Both the position numbers and the translations under genes were made by a program. From Pseudomonas laurylsulfativorans (GTDB lineage: Bacteria; Pseudomonadota; Gammaproteobacteria; Pseudomonadales; Pseudomonadaceae), in NCBI RefSeq assembly GCF_002906155.1, contig NZ_MUJK01000004.1, positions 248,001-312,000 of the forward strand: DNA of 64,000 nt. Direction: 5' to 3'. Each line of letters begins with the position of its first letter. Within the stretch, counting starts at the first letter, position 1. Positions 9,143 through 19,666 of this stretch are shown piece by piece. The notes beneath the pieces were generated by a model. That model ran no database searches and was not told the DNA's origin. It saw nothing but the letters and a program-made list of their open reading frames with translations.

Positions 9143-9642
9143 TCAATGATCTCGGCTTTCTCGATGATCACGTCGTCTGCCGGTACGTCCTGGTGGCCGG
9201 ACTTGGAGGTGGTGGCCACGCCTTTGATCTTGTCGACAACGTCGGTGCCAGCAGTCACTTTACCGAAAACTGCGTAACCCCAGCCTTGAACGTTCTTGCC
9301 GCTGTGGTTCAGGAAGCTGTTGTCCGCGACGTTGATGAAGAACTGTGCGGAAGCCGAATGCGGCTCCATGGTGCGGGCCATGGCGATGGTGTACTTGTCG
9401 TTGGAGAGACCGTTGTCCGCTTCGTTCTGGATGCTTGGACGCTTGTCTTTCTTTTCTTTCATGCCTGGCTCGAAACCGCCGCCCTGGATCATGAAGTTAC
9501 CGATGACACGGTGGAAAACAGTGTTTTCGTAGTGACCGGCTTTAACGTACTCGACGAAGTTGGCCACGGTGATCGGGGCTTTTTCGGCGTTCAGTTCGAT
9601 GACGATGTCACCATGGTTGGTAGTCAGTTTGACTTGGGTCAT
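9139..9642 (-). CDS. ppiB: Peptidyl-prolyl cis-trans isomerase B (cyclophilin)
   Basis: 167 residues without a signal peptide, so cytoplasmic. It is a cyclophilin with the core [18 protein letters not shown] and [19 protein letters not shown] segments, containing the catalytic Arg of FHRVI and the Gln and Phe residues of the active site. It accelerates proline isomerisation during folding. It is first of a two-gene minus-strand unit with lpxH (stop/start overlap), divergent from glnS across 267 bases. Confidence 0.96.
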   Translation of the reverse strand: MTQVKLTTNHGDIVIELNAEKAPITVANFVEYVKAGHYENTVFHRVIGNFMIQGGGFEPGMKEKKDKRPSIQNEADNGLSNDKYTIAMARTMEPHSASAQFFINVADNSFLNHSGKNVQGWGYAVFGKVTAGTDVVDKIKGVATTSKSGHQDVPADDVIIEKAEIIE

Positions 9643-9909
9643 GATCAGGACTCTTTTAATGTGAAGCGTACTAGAGAAATTCGTGGTGTTGGAACATCAC
9701 GTCCCGCCACCGGTTCAGCCTGTTTTGGCCAAGGTGCGCAGTTTAGCGTGCCAGACGCGAATTTCGAGGCTGTTTTTTCATTTACGGCCTATTAAATGCG
9801 ACGGTTTACAGAGTGCGCTCTGTCAGGTACTTGACGGCATCGGCTATGATAGCGGCTTTGTTTTGTCCGGCCTTCATTACGGCCATGCACTTGTACGTTC
9901 AAGGATCCT

Positions 9910-11607
9910 ATGAGCAAGCCCACTGTCGACCCTACCTCGAATGCCAAGACCGGCCCTGCCGTGCCGGTCAACTTCCTGCGGCCGATCATCCAGGCAGACC
10001 TGGACTCGGGCAAGCACACGCAGATCGTCACCCGTTTCCCGCCTGAACCCAACGGCTACCTGCACATCGGTCACGCCAAGTCGATCTGTGTGAACTTCGG
10101 CCTGGCCCAGGAGTTCGGCGGCGTCACGCACCTGCGTTTCGACGACACCAACCCGGCCAAGGAAGACCAGGAATACATCGACGCGATCGAAAGCGACGTC
10201 AAATGGCTGGGCTTCGAATGGTCCGGTGAAGTGCGCTACGCCTCGCAGTATTTCGACCAGTTGCACGACTGGGCCGTTGAGCTGATCAAATCCGGCAATG
10301 CCTACGTCGACGACCTGACGCCGGAGCAAGCCAAGGAATACCGTGGCAGCCTGACCGAGCCGGGCAAGAACAGCCCGTTCCGCGACCGCTCCGTGGAAGA
10401 AAACCTGGACCTGTTCGCCCGCATGAAAGCCGGTGAATTCAAGGACGGCGCACGGGTGCTGCGAGCCAAGATCGACATGGCCTCGCCGAACATGAACCTG
10501 CGCGACCCGATCATGTATCGCATCCGCCACGCTCATCACCACCAGACCGGTGACAAGTGGTGCATCTACCCGAACTACGACTTCACCCACGGTCAGTCGG
10601 ACGCCATCGAAGGCATCACCCACTCGATCTGCACCCTGGAGTTCGAAAGCCACCGTCCGCTGTACGAGTGGTTCCTCGAACACCTGCCCGTGCCGGCCAA
10701 CCCGCGCCAGTACGAGTTCAGCCGCCTGAACCTGAACTACACCATCACCAGCAAGCGCAAGCTCAAGCAGCTTGTGGACGAAGGTCACGTCAACGGCTGG
10801 GACGACCCGCGCATGTCCACGCTGTCTGGCTTCCGCCGCCGTGGCTACACGCCGAAATCGATCCGCAACTTCTGCGAAATGATCGGCACCAACCGTTCCG
10901 ACGGCGTGGTCGACTTCGGCATGCTCGAATTCAGCATCCGTGACGACCTCGACCAGAGCGCCCCGCGTGCCATGTGCGTGCTGCGTCCGCTGAAAGTCGT
11001 GATTACCAACTACCCGGAAGGCCAGGTCGAGAACCTCGAACTGCCCTGCCACCCGAAAGAAGACATGGGCGTGCGCGTCCTGCCGTTCGCCCGGGAAATC
11101 TACATCGACCGTGACGACTTCATGGAAGAGCCGCCAAAAGGCTACAAGCGCCTGGAACCGGCCGGCGAAGTGCGCCTGCGCGGCAGCTACGTGATCCGTG
11201 CCGACGAAGCGATCAAGGACGCCGACGGCAACATCGTCGAACTGCGTTGCTCGTACGACCCGGACACCCTGGGCAAGAACCCTGAAGGCCGCAAGGTCAA
11301 AGGCGTGGTGCACTGGGTGCCGGCCGCTGCCAGCGTCGAGTGCGAAGTGCGTCTGTACGATCGTCTGTTCCGTTCTCCGAACCCGGAGAAGGCCGAAGAC
11401 AGCGCCAGTTTCCTGGACAACATCAATCCTGATTCGCTGCAGGTACTCACCGGTTGTCGTGCTGAGCCTTCGCTGGGCAACGCACAGCCGGAAGACCGTT
11501 TCCAGTTCGAGCGCGAAGGTTACTTCGTTGCTGATCTCAAGGACTCGAAACCAGGTCAGCCGGTATTCAACCGTACCGTGACCCTGCGTGATTCGTGGGG
11601 CCAGTGA
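9910..11607 (+). CDS. glnS: Glutaminyl-tRNA synthetase
   Basis: 565 residues. Class I synthetase charging tRNA-Gln. HIGH motif at residues 52-55 ([12 protein letters not shown]); KMSKS-like segment TSKRKLKQ near 280-287; the GlnRS-specific anticodon-binding beta-barrels form the C-terminal 220 residues ([21 protein letters not shown]). Upstream bases 9643-9909 separate it from divergent ppiB. A TATGAT hexamer at 9845-9850 could be a -10, but I see no convincing -35 at the right distance. cysS follows after 20 bases, so the two synthetase genes probably form an operon. Confidence 0.98.
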   Translation: MSKPTVDPTSNAKTGPAVPVNFLRPIIQADLDSGKHTQIVTRFPPEPNGYLHIGHAKSICVNFGLAQEFGGVTHLRFDDTNPAKEDQEYIDAIESDVKWLGFEWSGEVRYASQYFDQLHDWAVELIKSGNAYVDDLTPEQAKEYRGSLTEPGKNSPFRDRSVEENLDLFARMKAGEFKDGARVLRAKIDMASPNMNLRDPIMYRIRHAHHHQTGDKWCIYPNYDFTHGQSDAIEGITHSICTLEFESHRPLYEWFLEHLPVPANPRQYEFSRLNLNYTITSKRKLKQLVDEGHVNGWDDPRMSTLSGFRRRGYTPKSIRNFCEMIGTNRSDGVVDFGMLEFSIRDDLDQSAPRAMCVLRPLKVVITNYPEGQVENLELPCHPKEDMGVRVLPFAREIYIDRDDFMEEPPKGYKRLEPAGEVRLRGSYVIRADEAIKDADGNIVELRCSYDPDTLGKNPEGRKVKGVVHWVPAAASVECEVRLYDRLFRSPNPEKAEDSASFLDNINPDSLQVLTGCRAEPSLGNAQPEDRFQFEREGYFVADLKDSKPGQPVFNRTVTLRDSWGQ

Positions 11608-11627
11608 TTTAGTGTCAAGGAATTAAA

Positions 11628-13010
11628 GTGCTTACGATCTACAACACGCTCACCAAGAGCAAAGAAGTCTTCAAGCCGCTCGATGGCAACAAGGTGCGCA
11701 TGTACGTGTGCGGCATGACCGTGTACGACTATTGCCACCTGGGCCACGGCCGCAGCATGGTCGCGTTCGACCTGGTGACGCGCTGGTTGCGCTTCAGCGG
11801 CTACGACCTGACTTATGTGCGCAACATCACCGACATCGACGACAAGATCATCAATCGGGCCAACGAGAACGGTGAGTCGTTCGAAGCGTTGACCGAGCGC
11901 ATGATCGCGGCGATGCACGAAGACGAAGCGCGCCTGAACATCAAGAAGCCGGACATGGAGCCGCGTGCCACGGATCACATCCCTGGCATGCACGCGATGA
12001 TCCAGACCCTGATCGACAAGGGTTACGCTTACGCCCCGGGCAATGGCGACGTGTACTACCGCGTCGGCAAGTTCATGGGCTACGGCAAGCTGTCGCGCAA
12101 GAAGATCGAAGACTTGCGCATCGGCGCGCGGATCGAAGTCGACGAGTCCAAGCAGGACCCGCTGGACTTCGTATTGTGGAAAGCCGCCAAGCCGGGCGAG
12201 CCGAGCTGGGAATCGCCGTGGGGCGCCGGGCGTCCGGGCTGGCACATCGAGTGCTCGGTGATGTCGACCTGCTGCCTGGGCGAAACCTTCGACATTCATG
12301 GCGGCGGCAGCGACCTTGAGTTCCCGCACCACGAAAACGAAATCGCCCAAAGCGAAGCGGCCACCGGCAAGACCTACGCCAACGCGTGGATGCATTGCGG
12401 CATGATCCGTATCAATGGCGAGAAGATGTCCAAGTCCTTGAACAACTTCTTCACCATTCGCGACGTGCTCGACAAGTACCACCCGGAAGTCGTGCGTTAC
12501 CTGCTGGTGTCGAGCCACTACCGCAGCGCCATCAACTATTCGGAAGACAACCTCAAGGACGCCAAGGGCGCCCTGGAGCGTTTCTACCACGCGTTGAAAG
12601 GCCTGCCGAACGTGGCGCCGGCTGGCGGCGAAGCCTTCGTCGAGCGCTTCACCCAGGTGATGAACGACGACTTTGGCACGCCGGAAGCTTGCGCGGTGCT
12701 GTTCGAGATGGTCCGTGAGATCAACCGTCTGCGCGAGAGCGATCTCAACGCGGCGGCCGGTCTGGCAGCCCGTTTGAAAGAACTGGCCAGCGTGTTGGGT
12801 GTGTTGCAGCTTGAAGCCGATGATTTCCTGCAAGCGGGCGCTGAAGGGCGTGTGGATGCAGCTGAAGTCGAAGCGCTGATCGCTGCGCGCCTGGCGGCAC
12901 GTGCCGGCAAGGACTGGGCCGAATCCGACCGCATCCGCGACCAGCTCACCGCCATGGGCGTGGTGCTGGAAGACGGCAAGGGTGGGACGACCTGGCGTCT
13001 GGCTGACTGA
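11628..13010 (+). CDS. cysS: Cysteinyl-tRNA synthetase
   Basis: 460 residues, class I synthetase. The zinc-binding Cys28 lies in [16 protein letters not shown], the HIGH equivalent HLGH is at 37-40, KMSKS at 266-270 ([10 protein letters not shown]), and further zinc ligands are in WHIECSVMS and HHENE. The start is GTG with AAGGA upstream. It runs in tandem after glnS and ends before a clear rho-independent terminator at 13033-13060. Confidence 0.98.
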   Translation: MLTIYNTLTKSKEVFKPLDGNKVRMYVCGMTVYDYCHLGHGRSMVAFDLVTRWLRFSGYDLTYVRNITDIDDKIINRANENGESFEALTERMIAAMHEDEARLNIKKPDMEPRATDHIPGMHAMIQTLIDKGYAYAPGNGDVYYRVGKFMGYGKLSRKKIEDLRIGARIEVDESKQDPLDFVLWKAAKPGEPSWESPWGAGRPGWHIECSVMSTCCLGETFDIHGGGSDLEFPHHENEIAQSEAATGKTYANAWMHCGMIRINGEKMSKSLNNFFTIRDVLDKYHPEVVRYLLVSSHYRSAINYSEDNLKDAKGALERFYHALKGLPNVAPAGGEAFVERFTQVMNDDFGTPEACAVLFEMVREINRLRESDLNAAAGLAARLKELASVLGVLQLEADDFLQAGAEGRVDAAEVEALIAARLAARAGKDWAESDRIRDQLTAMGVVLEDGKGGTTWRLAD

Positions 13011-13032
13011 TAGCGTTACTGGCTACAAAACA

Positions 13033-13060
13033 AAACCCGCCTTGTGCGGGTTTTTGTTTT
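13033..13060 (+). terminator. Rho-independent terminator of glnS-cysS
   Basis: The 8-bp stem AAACCCGC (13033-13040) / GCGGGTTT (13046-13053) has a 5-base loop and is followed by TTGTTTTT. Confidence 0.88.
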
Positions 13061-13097
13061 TGAACAGGGGGGATATATGTGGAGTCCGGGCTGACGT

Positions 13098-13187
13098 CAT
13101 CGCTGGCAAGCCAGCTCCTACAAGGTCGCGCCGTTCGCCAAAATTATGTACACCACGGGAACTGTAGGAGCTGGCTTGCCAGCGATG
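13098..13187. repeat. REP pair (CTGGCTTGCCAG family)
   Basis: Arms 13098-13122 (CATCGCTGGCAAGCCAGCTC...) and 13163-13187 are reverse complements separated by 40 bases. The pair lies between the cysS terminator and the convergent regulator gene. Confidence 0.85.
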
Positions 13188-13207
13188 GCGCCCGTTCGGC
13201 CAACTTG

Positions 13208-15070
13208 TCATTCAGCCTGGCGCAATCGCTTGTAAAGGGTATTGCGGCTCACCCCAAGCCTGCGCGCCAGATACGAAATATTCCCCCCGACCGCCTGCAA
13301 CTGCCGGTTCAGATCCTCGACATCATTCAGATCCACGGCCAGCGGTTCCGGCGTCTCCACCGGCTCCATCTCCAGATCGACAAAAAAATCATCCGGCAAA
13401 TGCTCCGGCCGTATCGGTTGTTCCTCGGCCATGGCCAGGGCGACCTGAATCACACTGCTGACCTGGCGCAAGTTACCCGGCCAGGGATGGCGGCAGAACA
13501 GCGCCAACACTTCCTGGCTCAAACCAGCCCATTGTGCGGGTTCACGGTGCTGCTCCCACAGGCGTTTGAACAGTGCCTCCTTGTCGTTGCGTTCACGCAA
13601 CGGTGGCAATTCCAGGGTCAGGCCGCCGATGCGGTAATACAGGTCCTCACGAAACCTCCCCAGTTGTACCTGTTCGCGTAGTGAGCGGTTAGTGGCGGAG
13701 ATAATCCGCAGGTCCACCGGGAACAACTCGCTGCTACCGACCGGCTGCACACAACGCTCCTGCAACACCCGCAACAGTCGCGCCTGCGTTGGCAGTGGCA
13801 TGTCACCGATTTCGTCGAGGAACAGCGTGCCTTTGTCGGCCTTGCGGATCAGCCCGATGCTGCCTTTCTGGTTGGCGCCGGTGAACGCGCCTTTCTCATA
13901 ACCGAACAACTCGGACTCCACCAGTTCGGCGGGAATAGCCGCACAGTTGACGGCGATGAGCGGTTGTTTGCTGCGAGAGCTGGCCTGATGCAGGGCTTTG
14001 ACGAACACTTCCTTGCCGACCCCGGTTTCACCATGGATCAGCAGCGGAATGTCCTTTTCCAGCAAGCGCTCGGCCTGACGCACGGCTTTTTCCACGCGGC
14101 TGTCGCCGAAGTGCAGGGTGTTGAGGCTGATGGCCGGCATCGCGATGACTGCAGGCTCGGCGCTCCTGTTTTCAGCACTCTTGTTTTCAGAGAATAGCCG
14201 CGCCTTGACCGCCACCTGTTTCGGCCGTTTCAACAGGCACTGGAAGCGATTGCGCCCTGAGGTTTGCAGGGCGAAGGGCAGGCCTTCGGGCTGGTTGAGC
14301 AATTCCAGCAGCGAGACCTTGAACAGGCTCTCGACACTGACCCGCGACAGGCTGATGCCCAGCAAGTTGTCGGCCCGGCGATTGGCCGACAGCACCTGGC
14401 CGGTTTCATCGAAGATCAGCAAGCCGGCCCATTGGCTGTCGAGGTTGTTCAGTCCGGTATTGAACGTCAGTTGGAAATGTTGGCCATGGAACAGGTTGAG
14501 GATCAGCCGGTTTTCCACGGTCTGGCTCATCATCTTGACCATGCCCAGGGTGTGGGAGGGCGGCAGGTAGCTGTCACTGGACACGTCCAGCACCGCGATC
14601 ACCTTGCGCTCGGCATCGAAAATCGGCGCGGCGGAACCGGTCATGAAGCGGTTGGCTTTAAGGAAGTGTTCATCGTGCTCGATATGCACGGCTTGCTCGC
14701 ACGCCAGGGCGGTGCCGATGGCATTGGTGCCGCTGCAGCGTTCCATCCAGCTGGCGCCAGCGCTGAAACCCCGGGCCAGTTTGGGGTCGATAAAGCGCTG
14801 GGTACCCCAGGACGTGAGCACCTGGCCCTGATGGTCGGCGAGCATGATCAGGCAATTGGAATTGCTGAGGATGTTCTCGTAGTAGGGCAGCACTTCCTGA
14901 TGAGTGGTTTGTACCAGCGAATGCTGGCTCTCCAGCAATTGCGCGATGCCCGCGGCCGGCAATTGGTCGAATGCCGGCGTACTCTGATGACTGAGGCCGA
15001 ACGCGCGGCACCGGGACCAGGAGTCCTGGATGATGGCGTCGTGGGACAGCGGCGAGGCGGGTGCGGCCAT
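13208..15070 (-). CDS. Sigma-54-dependent enhancer-binding activator, AcoR type (GAF-PAS-AAA+-Fis)
   Basis: 620 residues. Domain order: an N-terminal GAF-type sensor (about 60-190), a PAS-like segment (about 212-245, LIFDETGQVLSANRRADNLLG), a sigma-54 AAA+ domain (about 320-545) with Walker A GETGVGKE at 347-354, the sigma-54-contacting GAFTGA loop at 394-399 and Walker B GTLFLDE at 414-420, and a C-terminal Fis-like helix-turn-helix (ISYLARRLGVSRNTLYKRL). There is no receiver domain, so it is probably driven by a small ligand, as AcoR is by acetoin. It is divergent from the ABC importer operon, whose upstream region carries a -24/-12 promoter and repeated TGTTCA boxes, so the importer is its likely target. 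The effector is unknown. Confidence 0.92.
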   Translation of the reverse strand: MAAPASPLSHDAIIQDSWSRCRAFGLSHQSTPAFDQLPAAGIAQLLESQHSLVQTTHQEVLPYYENILSNSNCLIMLADHQGQVLTSWGTQRFIDPKLARGFSAGASWMERCSGTNAIGTALACEQAVHIEHDEHFLKANRFMTGSAAPIFDAERKVIAVLDVSSDSYLPPSHTLGMVKMMSQTVENRLILNLFHGQHFQLTFNTGLNNLDSQWAGLLIFDETGQVLSANRRADNLLGISLSRVSVESLFKVSLLELLNQPEGLPFALQTSGRNRFQCLLKRPKQVAVKARLFSENKSAENRSAEPAVIAMPAISLNTLHFGDSRVEKAVRQAERLLEKDIPLLIHGETGVGKEVFVKALHQASSRSKQPLIAVNCAAIPAELVESELFGYEKGAFTGANQKGSIGLIRKADKGTLFLDEIGDMPLPTQARLLRVLQERCVQPVGSSELFPVDLRIISATNRSLREQVQLGRFREDLYYRIGGLTLELPPLRERNDKEALFKRLWEQHREPAQWAGLSQEVLALFCRHPWPGNLRQVSSVIQVALAMAEEQPIRPEHLPDDFFVDLEMEPVETPEPLAVDLNDVEDLNRQLQAVGGNISYLARRLGVSRNTLYKRLRQAE

Positions 15071-15132
15071 GGCAGTCGATCTCTGGGCAAGCTTTTATTG
15101 TTTTTATGGTGACTTCAATAACGCACGGTCCC

Positions 15133-15232
15133 TGTAGGAGCGAGCTTGCTCGCGATGGACGTTAACGGTGACAAGGGCTGCCCGAGTAAACGAGGCGGAC
15201 TCAAGTGCATCGCGAGCAAACTCGCTCCTACA
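15133..15232. repeat. REP pair (CGAGCTTGCTCG family)
   Basis: Arms 15133-15157 (TGTAGGAGCGAGCTTGCTCG...) and 15208-15232 are reverse complements with one mismatch (GCAAAC versus GCAAGC). Confidence 0.85.
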
Positions 15233-15238
15233 GGGGGC

Positions 15239-15329
15239 GTGAACAATCCATAGAGTGTTGTTCACTATTGTTCACTGTCAATGGGTGAACTGTTCAATTG
15301 TTCACTTCCTATTGTTCATTTGTGTTCAG
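15239..15329. promoter_or_regulatory. Array of TTGTTCAC-like boxes: candidate enhancer sites for the sigma-54 activator
   Basis: Boxes: GTGAACAA (15239-15246, inverted), TTGTTCAC (15258-15265), TTGTTCAC (15268-15275), GTGAAC/TGTTCA (15285-15296, back to back), TTGTTCAC (15298-15305), TTGTTCAT (15312-15319), GTGTTCAG (15322-15329). The array ends 64 bases before the -24 element, a normal place for activator-bound enhancers. The repeats are seen; the protein that binds them is inferred. Confidence 0.65.
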
Positions 15330-15392
15330 CAACGAACGCTGATTTACCATTTTTTTCTTGAATTTCCATTTGAATCAACAGCTTGTGATTTT

Positions 15393-15408
15393 TGGCACGG
15401 ATGTCGCT
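15393..15408 (+). promoter_or_regulatory. Sigma-54 (-24/-12) promoter of the ABC importer operon
   Basis: TGGCAC-GGATG-TCGCT matches the consensus TGGCAC-N5-TTGCW at all but one conserved position, with the strict GG-to-GC spacing. It lies 45 bases before the first ATPase start and beside a divergent sigma-54 activator gene. Confidence 0.75.
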
Positions 15409-15452
15409 TTGTAGCTCCGGTCGCTTGACTCCAATAATAAAAAGGCCGAGCC

Positions 15453-16547
15453 ATGTCACTCACCCTGGAGCACGTCAGCCGCACCGTCGAGGGCCAGATC
15501 TGGATCGACGATGCCAACCTGAGTTTTGAACCCGGTTCCTTCAACGTTTTGCTGGGTCGCACCTTGTCCGGCAAAACCAGCCTGATGCGCCTGATGGCGG
15601 GTCTGGACAAGCCCGACAGCGGGCGCATCCTGATGAACGGTGTCGACGTCACCCAGCGCCCGGTGCGTTTGCGCAACGTATCGATGGTCTATCAGCAGTT
15701 CATCAACTACCCGACCATGACGGTGTTCGAGAACATCGCCTCACCGTTGCGTCAGGCCGGTGTATCCAGCGAGCAGATCCAGAGCAAGGTGCTGGAAACC
15801 GCAAAGATGCTGCGCATCGAGAAGTTTCTCAAGCGCTATCCGCTGGAGCTTTCCGGCGGTCAGCAGCAACGCACGGCCATGGCCCGGGCGCTGGTCAAGG
15901 ATGCCGAGCTGATCCTGTTCGATGAGCCGCTGGTCAACCTCGACTACAAGTTGCGCGAAGAACTGCGCCAGGAAATGCGCGAGCTGTTCAAGGCACGCCA
16001 CACCATCGCGATCTATGCCACCACCGAACCCAACGAGGCTTTGGCCCTGGGCGGCACCACGACCATTCTTCACGAAGGCCGGGTGATCCAGAGCGGCCAG
16101 TCTTCCTCGGTCTATCACCAGCCGCAAACGGTGCTGGCGGCCGAGCTGTTCTCCGAGCCGCCGATCAACCTGATGCCAGGTCGCATTGCCGGCAACGAAG
16201 TGAGTTTCGCCAACTTCGTGCACTTTCCGTTGAACGTCGATTTGCGTCCGGTGGGCGAGGGCGAGTTCCGCTTCGGCGTGCGCCCCAGCCATATATCGCT
16301 GGTACCAAGCAATGATGATGACCTCGAACTGGCGGTGACTGTCGAGGTCGCGGAAATCAGCGGCTCGGAAACCTTCCTTCACGTGCGCAACGAGCATTTC
16401 CTGCTGGTGCTGCACTTGCCGGGTGTTCACGAATACGACGTCGATGCGCCGATCCGCATCTACATCCCGACCCATAAACTGTTTGTGTTCGATACGCAGG
16501 GGCGCCTGGTCCAGGCGCCGGGCCGGCGTGTCTCGAGGGTTGCCTGA
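15453..16547 (+). CDS. ABC importer ATPase 1 (GlpS-like) with intact LSGGQ but no switch histidine
   Basis: 364 residues, MalK/UgpC-type length with a C-terminal TOBE-like regulatory region. Walker A GRTLSGKT (35-42), Q-loop at YQQ (80-82), signature LSGGQQQR (133-140) and Walker B LILFDEP (153-159) are all present. The switch-loop histidine is missing: the usual YVTHDQ reads YATTEP, with Thr191 at the His position. The next gene encodes a second ATPase with the opposite defect, which suggests an obligate heterodimer. It overlaps that gene (TGATG). In rhizobia the matching pair GlpS/GlpT energises a glycerol importer; that substrate is carried over only by resemblance. Confidence 0.88.
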   Translation: MSLTLEHVSRTVEGQIWIDDANLSFEPGSFNVLLGRTLSGKTSLMRLMAGLDKPDSGRILMNGVDVTQRPVRLRNVSMVYQQFINYPTMTVFENIASPLRQAGVSSEQIQSKVLETAKMLRIEKFLKRYPLELSGGQQQRTAMARALVKDAELILFDEPLVNLDYKLREELRQEMRELFKARHTIAIYATTEPNEALALGGTTTILHEGRVIQSGQSSSVYHQPQTVLAAELFSEPPINLMPGRIAGNEVSFANFVHFPLNVDLRPVGEGEFRFGVRPSHISLVPSNDDDLELAVTVEVAEISGSETFLHVRNEHFLLVLHLPGVHEYDVDAPIRIYIPTHKLFVFDTQGRLVQAPGRRVSRVA

Positions 16548-17658
16548 TGGCCGAAATCCGTTTGCAGAACCTCGCCCACAGCTACACCAAAACCCCGACG
16601 GGACCTGAGGACTACGCGATCCGCGAGATGGACCACATCTGGGAACAGGGTGGCGCCTATGCGTTGCTCGGTCCATCGGGCTGCGGCAAGTCGACCTTGC
16701 TCAACATCATTTCCGGGTTGCTCAGCCCGTCCCAGGGCCATGTGCTGTTCGACGGCAAAGCGGTCAACGACCTGACGCCGGAGAAGCGCAACATCGCCCA
16801 GGTTTTCCAGTTTCCGGTGGTCTACGACACCATGACGGTGTTCGACAACCTGGCCTTTCCGCTGCGCAACCAGGGCATGGCCGAAGCGAAGATTCACAGC
16901 AAGGTCCAGGAAATCGCCGAAGTGCTTGACCTGCAGAATCTGCTGAGCAAAAAGGCGCGCAACCTCACCGCCGACGAAAAACAGAAAGTCTCCATGGGTC
17001 GTGGGCTGGTGCGCGACGACGTGTCGGCGATCCTGTTCGACGAGCCGCTGACGGTGATCGACCCGCACCTGAAGTGGAAACTGCGGCGCAAGCTCAAGCA
17101 GATTCACGAGCAGTTCAACATCACCATGGTCTACGTCACCCACGATCAGCTCGAAGCCTCGACCTTCGCCGACAAGATCGCGGTGATGTACGGCGGGCAG
17201 ATCGTGCAGTTCGGCACGCCAAGGGAGTTGTTCGAGCGGCCGAGTCATACCTTTGTCGGTTACTTCATCGGCAGTCCGGGGATGAACCTGATCGAGGTGC
17301 AGCCGCAACCGGGCGGCGTCGGTTTTGCCTCGACTCACCTGCCGCTGTCCGAGGCCATGCAGCAGCGTATTGCTGAATCCGAATGGAAAACCCTCAAGGT
17401 CGGCATTCGTCCGGAGTTCGTCCATGTGTGGGACGAAGCCTTTGATGACGCTCTGCGGGCACAAGTCGTACACGTCGAAGACCTGGGCACCTACAAGATC
17501 ATGACCCTGAACCTCGACGGCGCCACCCTGAAGGTGCGCATGGCCGAAGACAAACCGGTGCCGCAAGGCACGGCCTACATCAGTTTTCCAACGCAGTGGC
17601 TGATGGTCTATGCCGACGAATTCCTCCTGGAAACCCAAGCCAGCATTGAGGTGCAGCC

Positions 17659-17662
<4 letters not shown>
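16547..17662 (+). CDS. ABC importer ATPase 2 (GlpT-like) with intact switch histidine but degenerate signature
   Basis: 371 residues, CUT1-type ATPase with a C-terminal TOBE-like domain. Walker A GPSGCGKST (42-50), Walker B ILFDEP (162-167) and the H-loop YVTHDQ with His199 are intact. The ABC signature is lost: where LSGGQQQR is expected it reads LTADEKQK (140-147). Pairing with the upstream ATPase would unite this protein's Walker motifs and His199 with the partner's LSGGQ in one canonical site, leaving the second site degenerate. It overlaps both neighbours by one to four bases, so equimolar synthesis is likely. Confidence 0.88.
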
Positions 17663-18525
<863 letters not shown>

Positions 18526-18535
18526 GGCCCGCACC

Positions 18536-19336
<801 letters not shown>

Positions 19337-19346
19337 GGAACTGATG

Positions 19347-19619
19347 ATGGAATGGATGAGCTGGACCGTCCCCACGGCGGCATTCTTCAGCGTGATTGCC
19401 TTGATCCTGGTGGTCATGACCACTTGGGAATTACGTTCGCCGAGCATCCTTCGGCGTGGTTTTCTGCCGATTGCCACCACCCGTGGCGATCGCTTGTTTA
19501 TCGGTCTTCTCGGCAGCGCCTACCTGCACTTGCTGGTAATCGGCGTCACCGACTGGAGCATCTGGGTGGCGTTCGCGTTGTCCCTGGTGTGGCTGTTGGC
19601 TGTGATGCGTTGGGGCTAG
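19347..19619 (+). CDS. DUF2160-family small integral membrane protein of the importer operon (GlpU-like)
   Basis: 90 residues with about three hydrophobic segments (WTVPTAAFFSVIALILVVM; LFIGLLGSAYLHLLVIG; SIWVAFALSLVWLLAVM). Two adjacent ATGs exist, at 19344 and 19347. I use the second because GAGGAA (19335-19340) is better spaced from it. This family is regularly found between permease and binding-protein genes of GlpSTPQ-type importers, where the rhizobial counterpart is called GlpU and has no assigned biochemical role. An accessory role in the transporter is inferred from position alone. Confidence 0.8.
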   Translation: MEWMSWTVPTAAFFSVIALILVVMTTWELRSPSILRRGFLPIATTRGDRLFIGLLGSAYLHLLVIGVTDWSIWVAFALSLVWLLAVMRWG

Positions 19620-19666
19620 TCGAATCGCTCGGCAATGTTGCTCCGAAACTCAATAAGGAGGTCTCT

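Larger units (their letters stand above)
15071..15452. other. Divergent control region between the sigma-54 activator and the ABC importer
   Basis: 382 bases without a gene. From the regulator side it holds a REP pair (15133-15232), an AT-richer array of TGTTCA boxes (15239-15329), and a sigma-54 promoter (15393-15408) ahead of the first ATPase gene. Confidence 0.75.

Noticed and set aside
9831..9850. TTGACG and TATGAT as a glnS promoter
   Set aside because: The hexamers are only 8 bases apart, far too close for sigma-70; only TATGAT alone remains as a weak candidate.
15133..15232. REP inverted repeats considered as CRISPR repeats or attachment sites
   Set aside because: They occur as inverted pairs with variable spacers at scattered sites, without cas genes, regular spacing or an integrase.
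19352..19666. In-frame N-terminal extension of the solute-binding protein (105 extra residues)
   Set aside because: It overlaps the DUF2160 gene, and the AAGGAGG site plus a signal peptide fix the start at 19667.
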